Assembly (NCBI GenBank): GCA_050084515.1
Contig: CM114274.1
Location: 37,200,001-37,264,000 of the forward strand
DNA: 64,000 bases
Origin: Blasia pusilla
Lineage: Eukaryota > Marchantiophyta > Marchantiopsida > Blasiales
Direction: 5' to 3'
Below, one piece after another: positions 24,096-37,644 of this stretch. The notes under the pieces are model-generated. The model was not told the DNA's origin, searched no databases, and worked only from the letters and a program-made list of their open reading frames with translations. Position 1 is the stretch's first letter; each line of letters starts with the position of its first letter. Made by a program: the position numbers and the translations under genes.

Positions 24096-25015
24096 AGAAA
24101 AGGAAGAAGGGGGCATTAACAAAAGGGCCTTTTGTTAATTAGGATCCTGTGGCAGTTTCAACGAGAGTCCTTTGGGACGTCATGGAATCGAAAAGACACC
24201 ATAGGCAGCGTAGAATCCCGGCGAGGGATTCGGGTTGGGACTTGTTTCCGTTGATCCTTGACGGCAGGACCTGACATCCAACGGTCACTGTGGGGAACGT
24301 TCTCAGTCGATCTACAACGGCCTTAAACTGGACTTTGTTAGTACAGGCCAACTATGGTTAGACCTTGAGAACAGCCGGCGGTGACCGGCGGGATCGGGGC
24401 TCCGTGGCGATACGTGTCTTTCATTCAAATGAAAGGAGGTAGATGACGAGTACAGTAGCTCGGATTGTTGGGATGGGAGCGGGCTCTTCTAGGGCGTACC
24501 TGAGAGCGCGATACGACCAACATAACATACGTGTGAACGAGTCCTGCCCCACAGCCCCGAAGGGCCAGCGGAGCGGAGCGGAGTCCACAGTAAGTTTCTC
24601 CTAATTCTTCTTCTTTCTTTATTTCGCTGGGCGATCCCTGTCGGAGGGACAGAGGTTAAAGCTCTAGGATTTTCTGGTAAAGTTTGTGGAAGGTTTCGGA
24701 AACAATAAAAAATTGCGACCGGAGAGAAAATGCCGATATGGTGCATAGTGAAGTCTCTTGTTTCCCATGTGACATTAGTGGGTATTTTCTGGTGTACGTG
24801 AAGAAAAGGAAATCGGAGTGAAAGAAGACAATCGATAATCAGAGGGATAGAATTTCAAAGGCACCCCAGTGGGACTGTTGAAAGGTCCATTTGCAGAGCC
24901 GTGCCTTGTACGCTCTTTACACCTTAAATAAAGAAAATGATATATAAAAATAACGAACCTTTACTGGTCTCTCATCGAATTACCTTACGTAGGACCGCTG
25001 GGAACCACAAAATCC
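24096..25015. other. Unassigned, GC-richer segment
   Basis: No conserved coding. Frames at 24139-24351 and 24489-24746 (minus strand) do not resemble known proteins. A GGAGCGGAGCGGAG repeat lies at about 24575. Confidence 0.4.
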
Positions 25016-25335
25016 TTAACCCTACATTTATAAAGAATCCTTGTGGAGGATTGCCTTTTCGTAGGGTAGGACAAAAGGACCTTTACTTTACAACTATGTC
25101 GAATCTTTGTAGGAGAACTGCTCGCTTTGTGGGGTAGGACAGAAACCCTAACCCTACACGGGAATCTTTAACTGCTCCTTTTCTAGGGTGGGGGGCAAAG
25201 AATACTTGACTCTACAGAACAATCGTTTCACTAGAACTGCTCTTTTGGTGGGGTAGGGTTGCAAAGACCTTCATCCTTTATCTTTATGGAATCTTTCAAG
25301 AGATTTTCTCCTTCTACAGGGTAGGACCAATTGAA
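25016..25335. repeat. Diverged minisatellite, five units of about 58-68 bp
   Basis: Units begin at about 25016, 25079, 25147, 25205 and 25270. Each contains, in order, a CCT-A-CYCTACA-like start, GAATCTTT or a variant, (GA)ACTGCTC or a variant, and a GGGTAGGAC or variant end. Units 1 and 3 begin with telomere-type CCTAACCCTACA. The third unit, at 25142-25156, includes a plant telo-box-like AAACCCTAA. Divergence between units is high, so the array is old. Confidence 0.65.
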
Positions 25336-28300
25336 TGTCCAAGATAAGGACGCTGAGTCAGTCGCCAATGCTGTCCGCTCCTCTGCTCCGCTCTTCCTTG
25401 TCGTAGGAATGTGCGGACTCGCATCCTCCACATACGGATAACTAAAACTGCGCTACACTGTGCGAACTCATAATTTCTGCAGTATCTCTACTTCGCAGAG
25501 GCCGAGATACGTAAGGTCTGGTCATTCTTCTTTCGCGATCGGATCCCACTTAGCAGTGAATAATGAATGAATCATGACTCACGACCACCTAAAGTAAGTA
25601 GGTCCGAGGCTCCTACGGTGGCCAGATATATGCAACTCCCTCCTTGACTCGGACTTTCCCACATAAAGGGAGGAGTTAAGGTTAAAGGGAGACTAATAGC
25701 AAATGCTCCTGCAATTTCAGTGACCTAAAGGGCGTTACGCTCGTAACTCTCGTCTTCTTTGATGAGGGCGCTTTTAAACACTCGCTTCCCGCTTCAACTC
25801 GCGCGTTTGAAACTCGCAATGTGTGGAAGCTGAATCTCGAGGTCTACAAGTTGTAGTGGATTTCATAAGAGGAGCGTTGAGATGCTCTTGGAATCACTGG
25901 AAAGTTCGAGAACACTTGTTCTTTATGCGTGTGAACATTCAACGGACAGAAAACCTCTTAACCTCTTTAATATAACCATGACTGCATATATGGTTGAGGT
26001 GGGGCAACAAGAGAGAAAAAACTGCCCAAAAAAATTTGAAGGGCAAGGGATGCTAACGGGATAACACCATTTAGGGTTAGCGAGGTGATTGCACCGGGAA
26101 AAAAATGTTTTAAGAGAATTTGTTAGCGTATGGCTAGTTAAATAAAAGGATTAATAATACTCCACTCGAATTCATTTATTTTTTTGAAATTGTCACGTGT
26201 CGAATATAGATGTGTTTACAAATGAAGAAACAGCTCTCCCGTAATAAAATAGATGGGAGTTTCACTAATGAAGGTCGGAAAAGATCCAAGCATATATTCC
26301 ACAACTTTCGATTCGGAATGGGAACGGACGTGTTACAAGGTCCCAATTGAAAAAATGGAAAAAGAAAGGAAAGAAATCCAACTATACTTACCCCTTCTAA
26401 GAACGTCATGTCCACTATTAGTCTCGTCGTCGGTTCAGGCGGTCACTATGGGATTGGATACAACTTGAAAGGATTTGCATGAGATTGGCTCGCAATGTTG
26501 GGCGGTGTGAACATGGTGTGGAGTCGTGGACTTGGATGGAGTTTGGCATCGCGGCGGTTGGAAGCAGGTTGGTGTGTAATTGCCACTATGGTGTAGATTT
26601 GAATGTACCTTCCTCCATTAAAGGTTGGGCCCAACCTTGTGAATTAATTTTATTTCTACTGCTGCAATCTTGCAACTGGTGGGCTATGTCAATTCTTTTG
26701 AATTCTTTATTCGATGGATTCTCACTCTTGGATTTGGTTGGTTGATGGATTCTCGTCTTTTTGCGTGGGTTCTGCCATCCATGATCCTTTTTTTTTTCAC
26801 GGCAGCATCTGTGTAAGAAAAAAGAACTTTTCTAGAGGTATGATGTTTTCCCCATCCCACCGTAGTCCACACTCGATCTTCAATTCCGCCCTAACACTCT
26901 AGAAGAAGTGGTTCACGGGGAATCATATCAAGCGGATTCCTTGCCTTCGTCTTCTCCGAGTATCCGCTAGTAAACGGGAATCTTTGATAGAGATCATAAT
27001 CACATCGGAACTTACAATCGACTACAATTGACCCCACGAAGACTTCGGTTCCATGCACCAATGGACGGGGGATTCCATGTACCTCAACTTCTGCGTTTTC
27101 TAGACGATTCTCGTATTTAGAAAACAACAAATACCACAAAACCGCTCCAGTTTTAGTCGTTACGTATGAGTATCTACTCGGGAGAGGTAGAATTCGTTTC
27201 CCGACCGCGAGTGTACTATAACAACTTAATGTTTCCCGTTGCTCCATCTATAGCGCGGTGGAAGCCCCAGGAATTAGGTCACCGAGGAAGGACGAGTAAT
27301 GGCACTTCGGTTTATGACTTGTGTGATACTAATCCTACTCTTGAAGGCTAGGTAGCGAAACATGTCTAGGAAGAGAGCGCTGGAGTTGTAGCTTTTAGTG
27401 TACTTGACTAGTCTGCACAATGAAGCTTGGCAATTCATTTATTTATATATGCGACTTTTCAGCGATACGGACAATAATTCATATCCAGCGGAAAAGGGTA
27501 ACGAACGATGGTCAAGAGCCAAGCTAAGCTTTGCGAATGGCAAAAGACATGATTGGTTGAAAAGGATCGTTTCATTTGTTAGAACACTGACGGAGTTCGA
27601 TCTCGCGATTGACTGACTGACAATCGCAACTATGACATGTATGCGAGCACACCGGGAAGAACTCACGCATTAAAGCTTTATAATAGAACACCCACACAAT
27701 AATGAAAGAAATGAAATCAAATGAAAATAAAAAGGATCCCTGGAGGTGGAATCACATACCACGAGTTTTCGCATTGAAATGACGCGAAATCAACAAAGTT
27801 CAATGGATGGAAGTGCATCCTGCATTAAGAGTTGACAATTTCAATTTTGTGTTTTTTTTCGAAAAAATCATATTTATTTATATGATTCGAAGAGGATCAG
27901 GTTTGAAAACCAGTTCCTCTTCTTGTTGCAACAAATAAATTTTTTTCATTATATGGTTAGTAACTAGTTTACTAGGTGATGTGTCCTTTCACACACGGGT
28001 AGTATATTAGTATATTTATATGCTCATCGGAAGTCTTCTAATTAGCTTCTAAAAGTTGTTTGTGACATATCACCCAATTTTGTGAAAAAATATTTGCCCA
28101 AGTTATGTACGGTCCTTCTTTAATAATTTAGTAATTTTATGTGTTACTGAAAATAACTTAAGAATGCACAAATTTATTTTTGAATCTTAATAAATTTTAA
28201 AAATGATTTATTTGATGTTTAATATATCGTGAATAGAGGAATATCTTACTATTAGGATGCTACGTGTTGATCCCCTTCATTAAAACAAACTTTCTCATTC

Positions 28301-30040
28301 TTTCTAAGCGAGCTAAAGGAAATCAACATTTAAAAAGAAAATTCATGAATATTAGTACTTTCCATGGAAGATGTTCAACGTGCATTTTCATCACATGAAC
28401 AATGAACATTACATGACCTTTGAAAATGAGCGAAATTACACTCCTTTTCTTTCATGATTAGTGAATCTTTTGGATTGATAAGCGTTGCCTTCCACTTGTA
28501 AGATCATATCAGACCATATCAGTTGGGTTTTGGACAATGGAAAAATTTGGGATTTTGAGGAGTGAAATCTACCGCGTGAATTAGCTCCTTCTTATGCATT
28601 CTTCCTCATATATGGATAACTATGTTTCATGCTTGAAATCCAAAAGTGATGGAGCAAACCTAAGTTACCCCACATGGTATGATGTATAGCATATGTGTTG
28701 GGGAATATTGATAAAAGGGTCACCATAATAGATTTAAGTCAGAAGACGTCTATAATATTCCATTTGCCATAGGAAGTTGGTTTTACCTCCATATCAAGGG
28801 CAACTCACTTGTAGATCATTTTGTGTCTTAATCAAGTATTTCTATTTTTGGTGGACATAGAGTTTTCAATTAGAAGTTGGAATTACTAATTTGAAAGTAA
28901 AACCACCTCTTAGTGGAAATCCAAGTTTACCAAAATATTCTAGTTGAGATATTTGAGATTAAATTTTTGGGAAGGTTTTCAAAAAATCTTCATATTATTT
29001 AGGTTTTTGGTTTTAAGTTGGGCCAAAGAAAAAGGAAAATTTACCATTCCACATTTGAGAAGTTTTACAAAAACAAATGTTGAATATCCGAGTTATACCA
29101 AACCTTGGTGAAAATGTGTAACTTTTGAGGGCATTAAAATCATGAGGTTCTCATTACATTGTTGGATTCCCTTTTAGGAATCCAAATATGTGGCACTTGG
29201 TCCTTCTCAAACACTATTGTAACGTCTGAACTCAATGTGCACGTTTGTCCCATTGTATTAGGCGACCAACCTTCTAGGATTCTAGTTCAATCTTTTTTAA
29301 TTTAAAACATTCTCTAGCTTGAGTTAGAATTTGGATGGAAAAAGCAATGTATGCATGGAAAATGTATTACTCATGGAAAATATATTTCTCATTGGGAGTA
29401 ATTTCTCATAATTTTTCATGGGATGTAGGATAATTATTTTAGAGGCTACAAGAGTTCATTTTTGTCCAATATTGGTGCTATGTTTATAGCATGCCTTCAC
29501 TAGCTAATAATCTTTATGATTTATATATAAAATAGTTAAGTGACATCCACTCACCAACACAACCATGCAATAGAGGCAAAACTTGAATACAACAACTACG
29601 TTCTTTATATTGGTTTGTGTGTAAAATAATCAACAAACTGATTTTCAAAATTTTTGCAAATGAGGTTTGCCAATTAAGATATGTCATCAAATACCCATAT
29701 GCTTCTAATTAAGTTTTGTATAGCAAGTGAGAAGAACTTAAATTTGTTTCTGGATTGATTGAAGGAGTATCTAAAAAAATATTTAACATGTAAAGGGTGC
29801 TATTAAATGACACTTTATCACATGTTTCGTAACAAATATTCTGAATAGGTTACTCTTTGTGACCTCTTCAGCTACTAGTTTTCCCTCGTGTTATCTCAAA
29901 AATAAATATTCGAAACCGATTAGAATGCCATTTTAAAACAGATATTTCATAGTTTTTCAAATACTCTGATTCAAATATTTTTGTAAACATTTCAGATACA
30001 TGGTCTGGTACGAATCATACCATTAAGAACATCATCACGT
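25336..30040. other. No recognisable gene
   Basis: Both strands lack identifiable domains. The longest frame is 118 codons on the minus strand (26891-27247), without a known motif. Composition is moderate GC to about 27.7 kb and AT-rich after. A 7-bp-stem hairpin lies at 27604-27626. Confidence 0.4.
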
Positions 30041-30068
30041 CAGTTTTGATGATATATCATCAAAACTG
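30041..30068. other. Perfect 28-bp palindrome
   Basis: The 14-base half CAGTTTTGATGATA is followed immediately by its exact reverse complement, with no spacer. It lies in non-coding AT-rich DNA. Confidence 0.9.
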
Positions 30069-33000
30069 GGGAAAGGGATTAATATCTTAAATGGCATCCT
30101 TACAAAATAGAAGGCAAAGCATTCCTAAAGGGACAAGAAGACAAGTCGGAACGTGCCTAAGAAGGACAGTTTACTGATAACTACGATTTCTCAAACTATT
30201 TGCTTACAACTATTCGTCGTGACGATAGAAACCCAACAAATGTGGAAACATTCGACTATGGTATAGAAAAATGGGTAGACGGTGGCCAGGAAGTAGCGCG
30301 GGGTACGACGGACTGTTAGGGAGTTAAAGGGAAGAAAGCATAGAAGATGACGGAGAATCTCTCTCATTTTGGAACAATAAAGGAGCGGTTGTTTTTGTTT
30401 TGAGGATGAGAAAGTCCGAAAAAGCTGTTTTTATTGTGTAGAGTTCGTCTCGAGGGAGGTCTGGAGTTTCTCATCCAATGAAAGAAATGACACAGAATGC
30501 ATAAACCCATAGAGCCAAGAAAGAAAGAAACGCTTGTCGGATCGGGAGTCGTTTCTACCTTATGCTGTTTCTTCTTCGCCTTTTGAGGCAAGGGGTAGAT
30601 TTCTCTGTCGTCATCATTGTTAGCCGACGGTAGATAGGTTAAAGCTCGTATGGGACGGCTACATGGGATAGTCCATTTATTTCAAATGCGGCTTTTTGAG
30701 GCTGGATCTACTGGAAGTTATGGTTCTTACCAGCCATACGTCGAGAGTCAACAATGGAGACCAGCTAGCAACAAAAAGTGGTACACAAGAAGAGACGGAG
30801 ACCGTTGTGTATGCTCAACACCGGAATTTACTCCGCAACATTCCAGAAGCTCATAATTTGGCTTGTTCTTGTTTGTGCAGTAGTAAAAGGTCTGGCCCGG
30901 ACACAAACATTCATATGGGCCTCCCTCCCTCCCACTTGCCCATCCCATTCAATTCGGTCTCTCGCAAGAGAGAGCGTCATCTAGGTTTTGAGGACACCTT
31001 CTTCTTCTTCAACTTGTGTAGGGGTGTTTGTTGTTGTGATGTGAGAGAGAGGATGGGAGGAGAGAGGGATTGGAGAGATAGAGAGAGAGAGCACTCCATC
31101 TAGACGGAAATATTCCGCACTCCCTCCCTCTTGGGAAGAGGTAAGGACAACACCTCGTGGTATATTTCGTTGCTTCGATGCTCTGGTTCTATTCATCTGG
31201 GGTTCTGCATCACTTCCTCACGGCTTTTTTTTTTTTTTCTTTCTTTTCTTCTCTTCCCCTTCTTGCATGAGTCTCTATTTTAGAAAAAGTCATTTCGTAT
31301 TCGATCACGCATTGACTGGGGACAACTTTTGCTGTTGACCAGTTCACGAAAACGAAAGGCCGTATGGAAGGTGGATTTTTTCCATAAGGGCTGGGTCTTA
31401 TCTCAAGATACCATCGGAAACGAAGCCGTTGGCGCTTAGTGTGGATACATAATCCATGTTTCTCGCAATTGTTTCTTGCTTTCCTTCGTGGTCAAGAAGT
31501 TGTTAGAATCTTCCTTGCCTCATTTGCCTATATTGGGTGGCTAGGTGAACAAACGACATGGTTTGGGACCACATAAATGAGAGAGGAGAACTCCACCACA
31601 ATGACCACATCCCATCCATGTGAAAACTGGAATAAATGGATCAAATACTTGACGTTCAATGTTCCCAACTCCTAATTACTCGCGTCTTCTCAAGCGCTTG
31701 AATGCTCCCGCACCGCCTGTGCCACAAGAAAGTAGGAAGTTAAGAACCATCGAAGTCTCATGGGGGAAATGCACACACACACACATACCACATCGCTCGC
31801 TTAGGTTTCGAACCCAGGACTCGTACAGCGAACGAAGAAGTACGCACGAGGTGATACGGCAGTCCTAGCACTTTACTTTGCTATGCGTGGAAGCTATAAT
31901 TGTTGTCATTCTACGTATATATTTTTACTTACCCCCATCTATGAGTTCCAAATGGCTTTGTAGTTCCCTTCTAGCTCGAAGAGAACTCGAAAGTAGAATT
32001 ATGCCGTGTGTCATATTGCATCCCTTACATAGTGGCATGTTTTGTTTTCTACTCCATTCCCCCGCATACCTCGGGACCACATTAGTTTTACTTAAAAAGT
32101 TCGGGTGTCCTAAAAAGATTCCGTTCATTTCGTCTAATTAGAAAGTCCTCTTCGAATTCTATGGGCGGAGATGATTATGTGGGAAAAGTTCCACCAGAGA
32201 AAAATCGCAATCGTTGCTTGACCTTCCATTGGCCGAGAGGAGTCATTCCAACGTGATTCCAGCTTTCTTAGGTGGTGACGGAAAGTTAGGTATTCTTGTG
32301 GAAAGGTTCGTAGGCCTCTTGGGAAGTTTTAATTCATCCTCATGCCTGGAAACCGGATAGTGCTTATCCACGTAAAGGAATCAAATATTTAAGTGGATGA
32401 ATAATAAAAAATATAATGGAGAATAACGGAATACAACTCTCCTCCTCGGCAGGATTAGAAAAGATAAATAGTCCTAGTAGGTTCCGTTTCCATTTGCTAA
32501 ACGGCTCTCCAACAAGGTCATAATATTGCCAACGAGGAAAGATGTGACGGAAATGGTTAGATTGTATTATGAGACCTCGTTATTTTATAGGGATGTCCTT
32601 GATAGGACCCACGGGTAGAATTGTTGCTTCCATGTCCCAATACAGAAATAATAGTTGTTAGTGTGAAAATTATTTTCCCTCTCCGCCGGAAAATAATATA
32701 ATTATTTTTCCTGATGTGCAAGAATTAAATGAATGAATTCTGGGTTCGGTGTTGTATTAGCCTCTTGTTAGGAACGAATGAAATACTCTTCCACGTGCCG
32801 TCGAGATACATACACCTCATGTACTATCTAATAAATAAATAAGTAAATATATGATCGTGCGAGTAATCCAGGCTTACGGCTAAGCCCGTTGGTCGAGAAT
32901 CGTAGGCCTATTCCGGGGGAGTTCCAATCTGTCAACGGCTTATTTGTAGGATCGGGATGAATCTCTCGAACGGTGATGTTCGTGTTACGGGGCCGGGAGC

Positions 33001-36000
33001 GACAGGTATTTGAAAGCGAAGGACACAGTAAAGTATGCAGGTGGAGCGGAGGGACACGGCCAGCTCAGCCGACCTTTAGGAGATCCCAAGCGGGGAGAGG
33101 AATCTTGCGCTCACGCGGAAGGGGGAAAACAATTCCAACGAGGAGGGGCCACGCGTGAGGAAAGATTTCTTTTCATAGTTAAGAAAGATCTATTCACTTG
33201 CTAGCGAGAGTTCTGAGAACATTGTATGCTCCATAGAATGCATGCAAGAATCTATACAGTTCACCGGCAGTTCGAGCACTTGTTTATGTCTTGGAATGTT
33301 GTCGCACTTTTGTTCCCCTACTACCATGATCGGTGTGGTACTTACATAGTTCCTTGACGCTGTTGTTCTTCTTCCTCTACTGTATACTTTTAAGACGGTA
33401 CACTATAGGCTGTCAGGAGTGACCTCACTTTTTATCTTGTGTCACCGCTCACATGGAGGATAAAAACTGCGTTATATACATCTTCAGTAGAAGTGACACA
33501 CACAAATAGTCTCGTTGCCTTTTTCGCATTAGGTGGACGGCCGATGCAAATATTTGATCTCCCTCCCTTGCTATTCTTTCTTTATTTCTTTTCGGTGATC
33601 CTCCTGCTCTTGTTGAGCATTATCGTCGTCATTGTCTTACGTTGGGAGCACGCGAATTGACAAAATTGTGTTTCGGCAAGAGTAAGAATAAATCGCTTGA
33701 GAACCACTTAGCTTTTGGGTTGTAGAAGAGGTGGTCTTGGGTAAACTTACCCAAGGCCTCCAGGGAGTCCAAGAGCGTAAGCTCGCTGGAATTGACGTCA
33801 AGGGTCATCACTTCTCCGTAGGCCACTTGCCCTCTCTTTTTCGTGCGCTCGGTCGGGGAAGTCGTTTCGTCCCTCGATAGTGATTGGCTTTGAAAACGAA
33901 TCATTAGGATGATATAACTTGCTGCCCTTTCTAGGCGGATTAGTAGTATGGATGCTATAATCATCGCATTTAATCTAGCCGAGGGTGATTTTTTTGGTTT
34001 TCGTACATAACTATTCGTAAACAGCAACAAAAAAATGAGGATGGAGGCTGGAGAAGAGGAAGACAAAGGAATGTATCTACAGTGGCGAAAAGAGAGTCTC
34101 ACATTCTGTGTCCATTAGTGCATTCAATTACTGAAGAATGCATCTACAGTGCCGAAAGGACGACAGTGTTATGGACTTTTCACAGTCAACATCACATTCC
34201 TCCCTCTACACCATTTGGTACCAGGTCGATGAAGTTGAAGAGACTCAAATATCTCAGAGGAAGGAATCTAGTGCATTTCTCTCTCCCGAAGTAGATTATT
34301 CCAGGTAACAATCTCATAAATACTAACGAGTTCAAACTCCTATGATTTGAAGTGTTATTATACGGTGCTTTGATCTTCATAATTCGTACATAATGACAAT
34401 GCCAACCGAGTTCCCACATCCCAATGTCTTCCTCCTCTTCAACTTCTTGGCGTTTCCCAAGACTTCGCTTCTCACGCTCAGGTGCTACGAGCGATCACGA
34501 GAAGAACTTGCATGTCATGGAGACCATAGCCAATCTGCAGCTCATAATTCTCCCATGTGTGAGTGACCAAGAGGTTAGCGCGAAGCAAGAAGGACCTGTA
34601 GGTACGACTCCTAGACTACTAATGAGAAACTTTCCTCTCTCCCAAAGAATGGTTGGGGTTGGGTTGGGTTGTACTTCTCCAGATTGCCACACACTAACTA
34701 GCATGGGCTGGGGGACGTGGTAGGGAGGACGTAAAGCCCGTGAATTTGTGTGACCGCAATGATTTACCATCACCTGTTTTACGATGGGTGGAATAGTACG
34801 CACTCGCACGAGTAGGCTGGTACTTCCAAGTTCCACCCTAGCAATAGAGGACAAAAAGAGAGATTTTCGTACATACCGGTTGGCACGTAGAGTCGTAGAC
34901 GTGGGGAGCGATCAATGCACGAAGCGAATTGTGAGCGATACTACACCTCACTCCCGAAGCAAATGGCGAGAGTTCCCTTCATGCCACGAGAAGGAAGCGA
35001 AACGGAAATAGGGGAGGCCAATCGGATGGTTTCCGAGAAAAAATTTATTCGCTTGCCGCTCGTGAAGGTCACTTTCCGAGTATAAAATCGAACTTGGCTC
35101 GATAGAAAAATGTTTTGCGCGAGTGACTTTTATGCTGAATCTCCTCCTCCTCTAAACTTTTGAAGGGCGTCAGTAGTTTATGAAGCTTAGGACAAGTATA
35201 ATACAAAACGAACTCTATTTATACGGATATCCGCTATTAAAAGGTAGAATCTCACAGGGTCCTGCTGCCGGATGGCGTCGGTCGGTGTATAATGCCGGCA
35301 ACGGCGATTCCCGAATCCCCTCCAGGTGTCGCTGAATTGATGTGGCTCTTTCGAGTTTTGGACGGAGACGAAATGACGGTCAATCGGTGTGGGAATGGAA
35401 GGTCCCAATGACGGACTACAGGGCGACGATTCCTCAAGCGGGGGAAGACGGAGGACACAGAGGCGGGAACCCTACAATAGAGGAACCACCATCCCCTACT
35501 AACTTACTGAGGAGCCTCACGCGTGTGCTCGTGAAAGCGTCGGCGGCGTCAGGAGAGGCCATTTAACTATCGGGAAGAGGATTTGACAAAGTTACATTGA
35601 GTCCTGAACTCCTTTGTCCATTTACGAAAATGATGGTAGATCCCCGCGCCGGTATTCACTAACAGGTGTATGGGTTTAAGATTATATCCCCGGATTAGGG
35701 AATACAGTTAGAGGGTTGGGCCTATCGGGACCCTAATGGAAGTAATTAGCCCCGGACGAGAGGAGTCGCCCTGGCGGTCGATGGTCTGGAGATTTGCGAG
35801 GGTCCCGTCGAATCGACGACCAAGATGTGCCCATCTCCTCAATTTTGAAAGAGTTTAATAAGATGAAAATATTACGGTTGGATTCTTGAAATCTCCATTA
35901 TACTCTGAGTCTGATCACGAGGTGGAGGTACCCAGCGACAAGGAAGTGGCGACTCTCAAATTTAACGAGCTATCATTAAGTCCTTCCGTTAAATGATGAT

Positions 36001-36250
36001 GATTATTAAGCGTATCCGCAAGGCTCTACTACATTAACCCATGGAATAATATATATCTCTACAACAGTGTACGAAGCTCTACGCATGCAAAGGTATCAAT
36101 TCATTAAATCGAGAAATCGCGGGATATATATGTCTACTACAATTAATGACCTACCAAGCGGGCTGTGCTACTACTACCGCTAAGAGCCCTACCAAATTGA
36201 TACCGGAATAACCAGGTTCCTTGGAAAGTCATTACGCTCCCCGCCTTATT
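30069..36250. other. No recognisable gene; mixed composition
   Basis: Several frames of 100-157 codons exist (for example minus-strand 33629-34102 and 34495-34854) but none shows a family I know. There is a poly-T run at about 31228, (CA)n at about 31774 and an AAG-rich region at 30.3-31.1 kb. Real genes with small exons could be missed. Confidence 0.35.
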
Positions 36251-37644
36251 AGGAGATGCTTAGCTGTATAAGCTCTCTCCTAATTAAGAGACCAAGTGGA
36301 GAGACCGGAAGAAGGAGGTCCAGCGAGTACGGGCAACCTGCGCTTTCGGTGCTGGTCGAGAGCAGACGCCGACCAGGTGTTTTCCCGGCGTATTTGCCTA
36401 ATTTGAGGATTTTATTTTCGATCATTTTCCCGAAAAGGAAATTCCGAGTTTTCTTGGCAAAGGAGCTGAGAGCGGACGCGAGTTAAAACACCCCCCTGGA
36501 GTCGCCTTGAGGCCGTCGGTAGTGAAGAGCCATCAGACAAGAATCGGTGCTGTCCGCGATTTGAGTCGAGCCCACCGTTGCGCTGCGCGCGTTGTCCACT
36601 GTGGGACTCTGGCCACGAATTATGCATTGTCGAAGGTCGGCCGGAGTGCGAGGGAATTCGGTAGCGTCTGTGTCCAGGTGGTGGCCTGCTGCGCCGCGCA
36701 CTTAAGAGAGCGCACACGACAGTTTTTCCTCTTCTCTAGCTCCAGATCGTCCACCCGCACTTTCTTCTTTCATTTCTTCACTCAGCAGCGCACCCCGGAT
36801 GCTTACCGTGCCGGTGTGTAAGAAGTCGAATGCACATTCGGCCTCTGTCTACTCCACGTGAGATCGCTGCCTTGCTTCCTTTCCTCTCCATGACTTTTGG
36901 GACATCCGCTCTGCGGTTTCAACCTTAGAATTGTTTCTTCCCCAACAAGAAAGGAGAGGCAGCCCAATTGCAAGTTGCTCGCTGGAGCTCCGAGTCGCGT
37001 CGTCTGCGGTTTTCATTCGTTCCCTTGTTTGAACCACGGCCGGAACTGTATGCCCAAATTCGGTCCAACGGTCGTCATAGGTAGGAGAGATCTGCACTGC
37101 TCACATGCGTTTCCCTGCACTTCGGCGGCAGAAGAGCAGGCGATATACCTGCAACTGTAGGCCGCTTTAAGTTGATCCGTCTTTCCGAAGGAAGTACAAA
37201 GAAGGTCTTGCTCGCAAGTCGAGGGCCAAGTTGTGGCCAATTCGTGGCTCGCAAGGCTTTCAGCGCAAGAATCTTCTGGATTATGCAAAAGCGAGGTTGC
37301 CTTCGCGTCCATTGTAGCAGCCAGCTCCTTTTCGAACGTAAATGTCGGTCTCAGTCTGATCGCCGCAGTGGGTAGCCTTGATCTTTCCACTCAAAACTCA
37401 CTTCTTCGGTACCAATCTGAATCAAAATTAGGTGATGTCTGCTGGATGGGTTGTACAGCCTTTGAACCTGAGTGAATGCCCCGAAGATCTAGCCGGAGAT
37501 TGGAATCCTTCTCTTTCGTCAACCCTCAAGTAGACCTGGAGCTTAACAGCCTCGTGGGCCTTTGAACTGAGCGAGGCCTTACCGGACTTCGGAAACATTG
37601 CGGATCCTTAAGGGAGTTCGAGGAGTAAGATTCTGAGTGTCACC
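36251..37644 (+). promoter_or_regulatory. HSF upstream region
   Basis: This CpG-rich segment precedes the HSF start codon and probably contains its promoter and 5' untranslated region. I see no convincing TATA box. The one clear heat-shock-element-like site is at 37268-37281. No upstream gene is identifiable. Confidence 0.4.
37268..37281 (+). promoter_or_regulatory. Candidate heat shock element
   Basis: The site reads AGAATCTTCTGGAT. It has a perfect nGAAnnTTCn core followed by an imperfect third unit (GAT instead of GAA), about 365 bp before the HSF start codon. HSFs bind inverted nGAAn arrays and many HSF genes are themselves heat-induced. Whether this lies in promoter or 5' UTR is unknown. 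Confidence 0.35.

Noticed and set aside
26891-27247. 118-codon minus-strand open frame
   Set aside because: No known motif; length is within what chance allows in 64 kb.
31790-31870. B-box-like GGTTCGAAACC on the minus strand, possible SINE
   Set aside because: No A box at the right distance and no tail or target duplication. Too weak to call.
33629-34102. 157-codon minus-strand open frame with a hydrophobic N-terminus
   Set aside because: No recognisable family, no splice or promoter context and ordinary composition. Not supportable as a gene.
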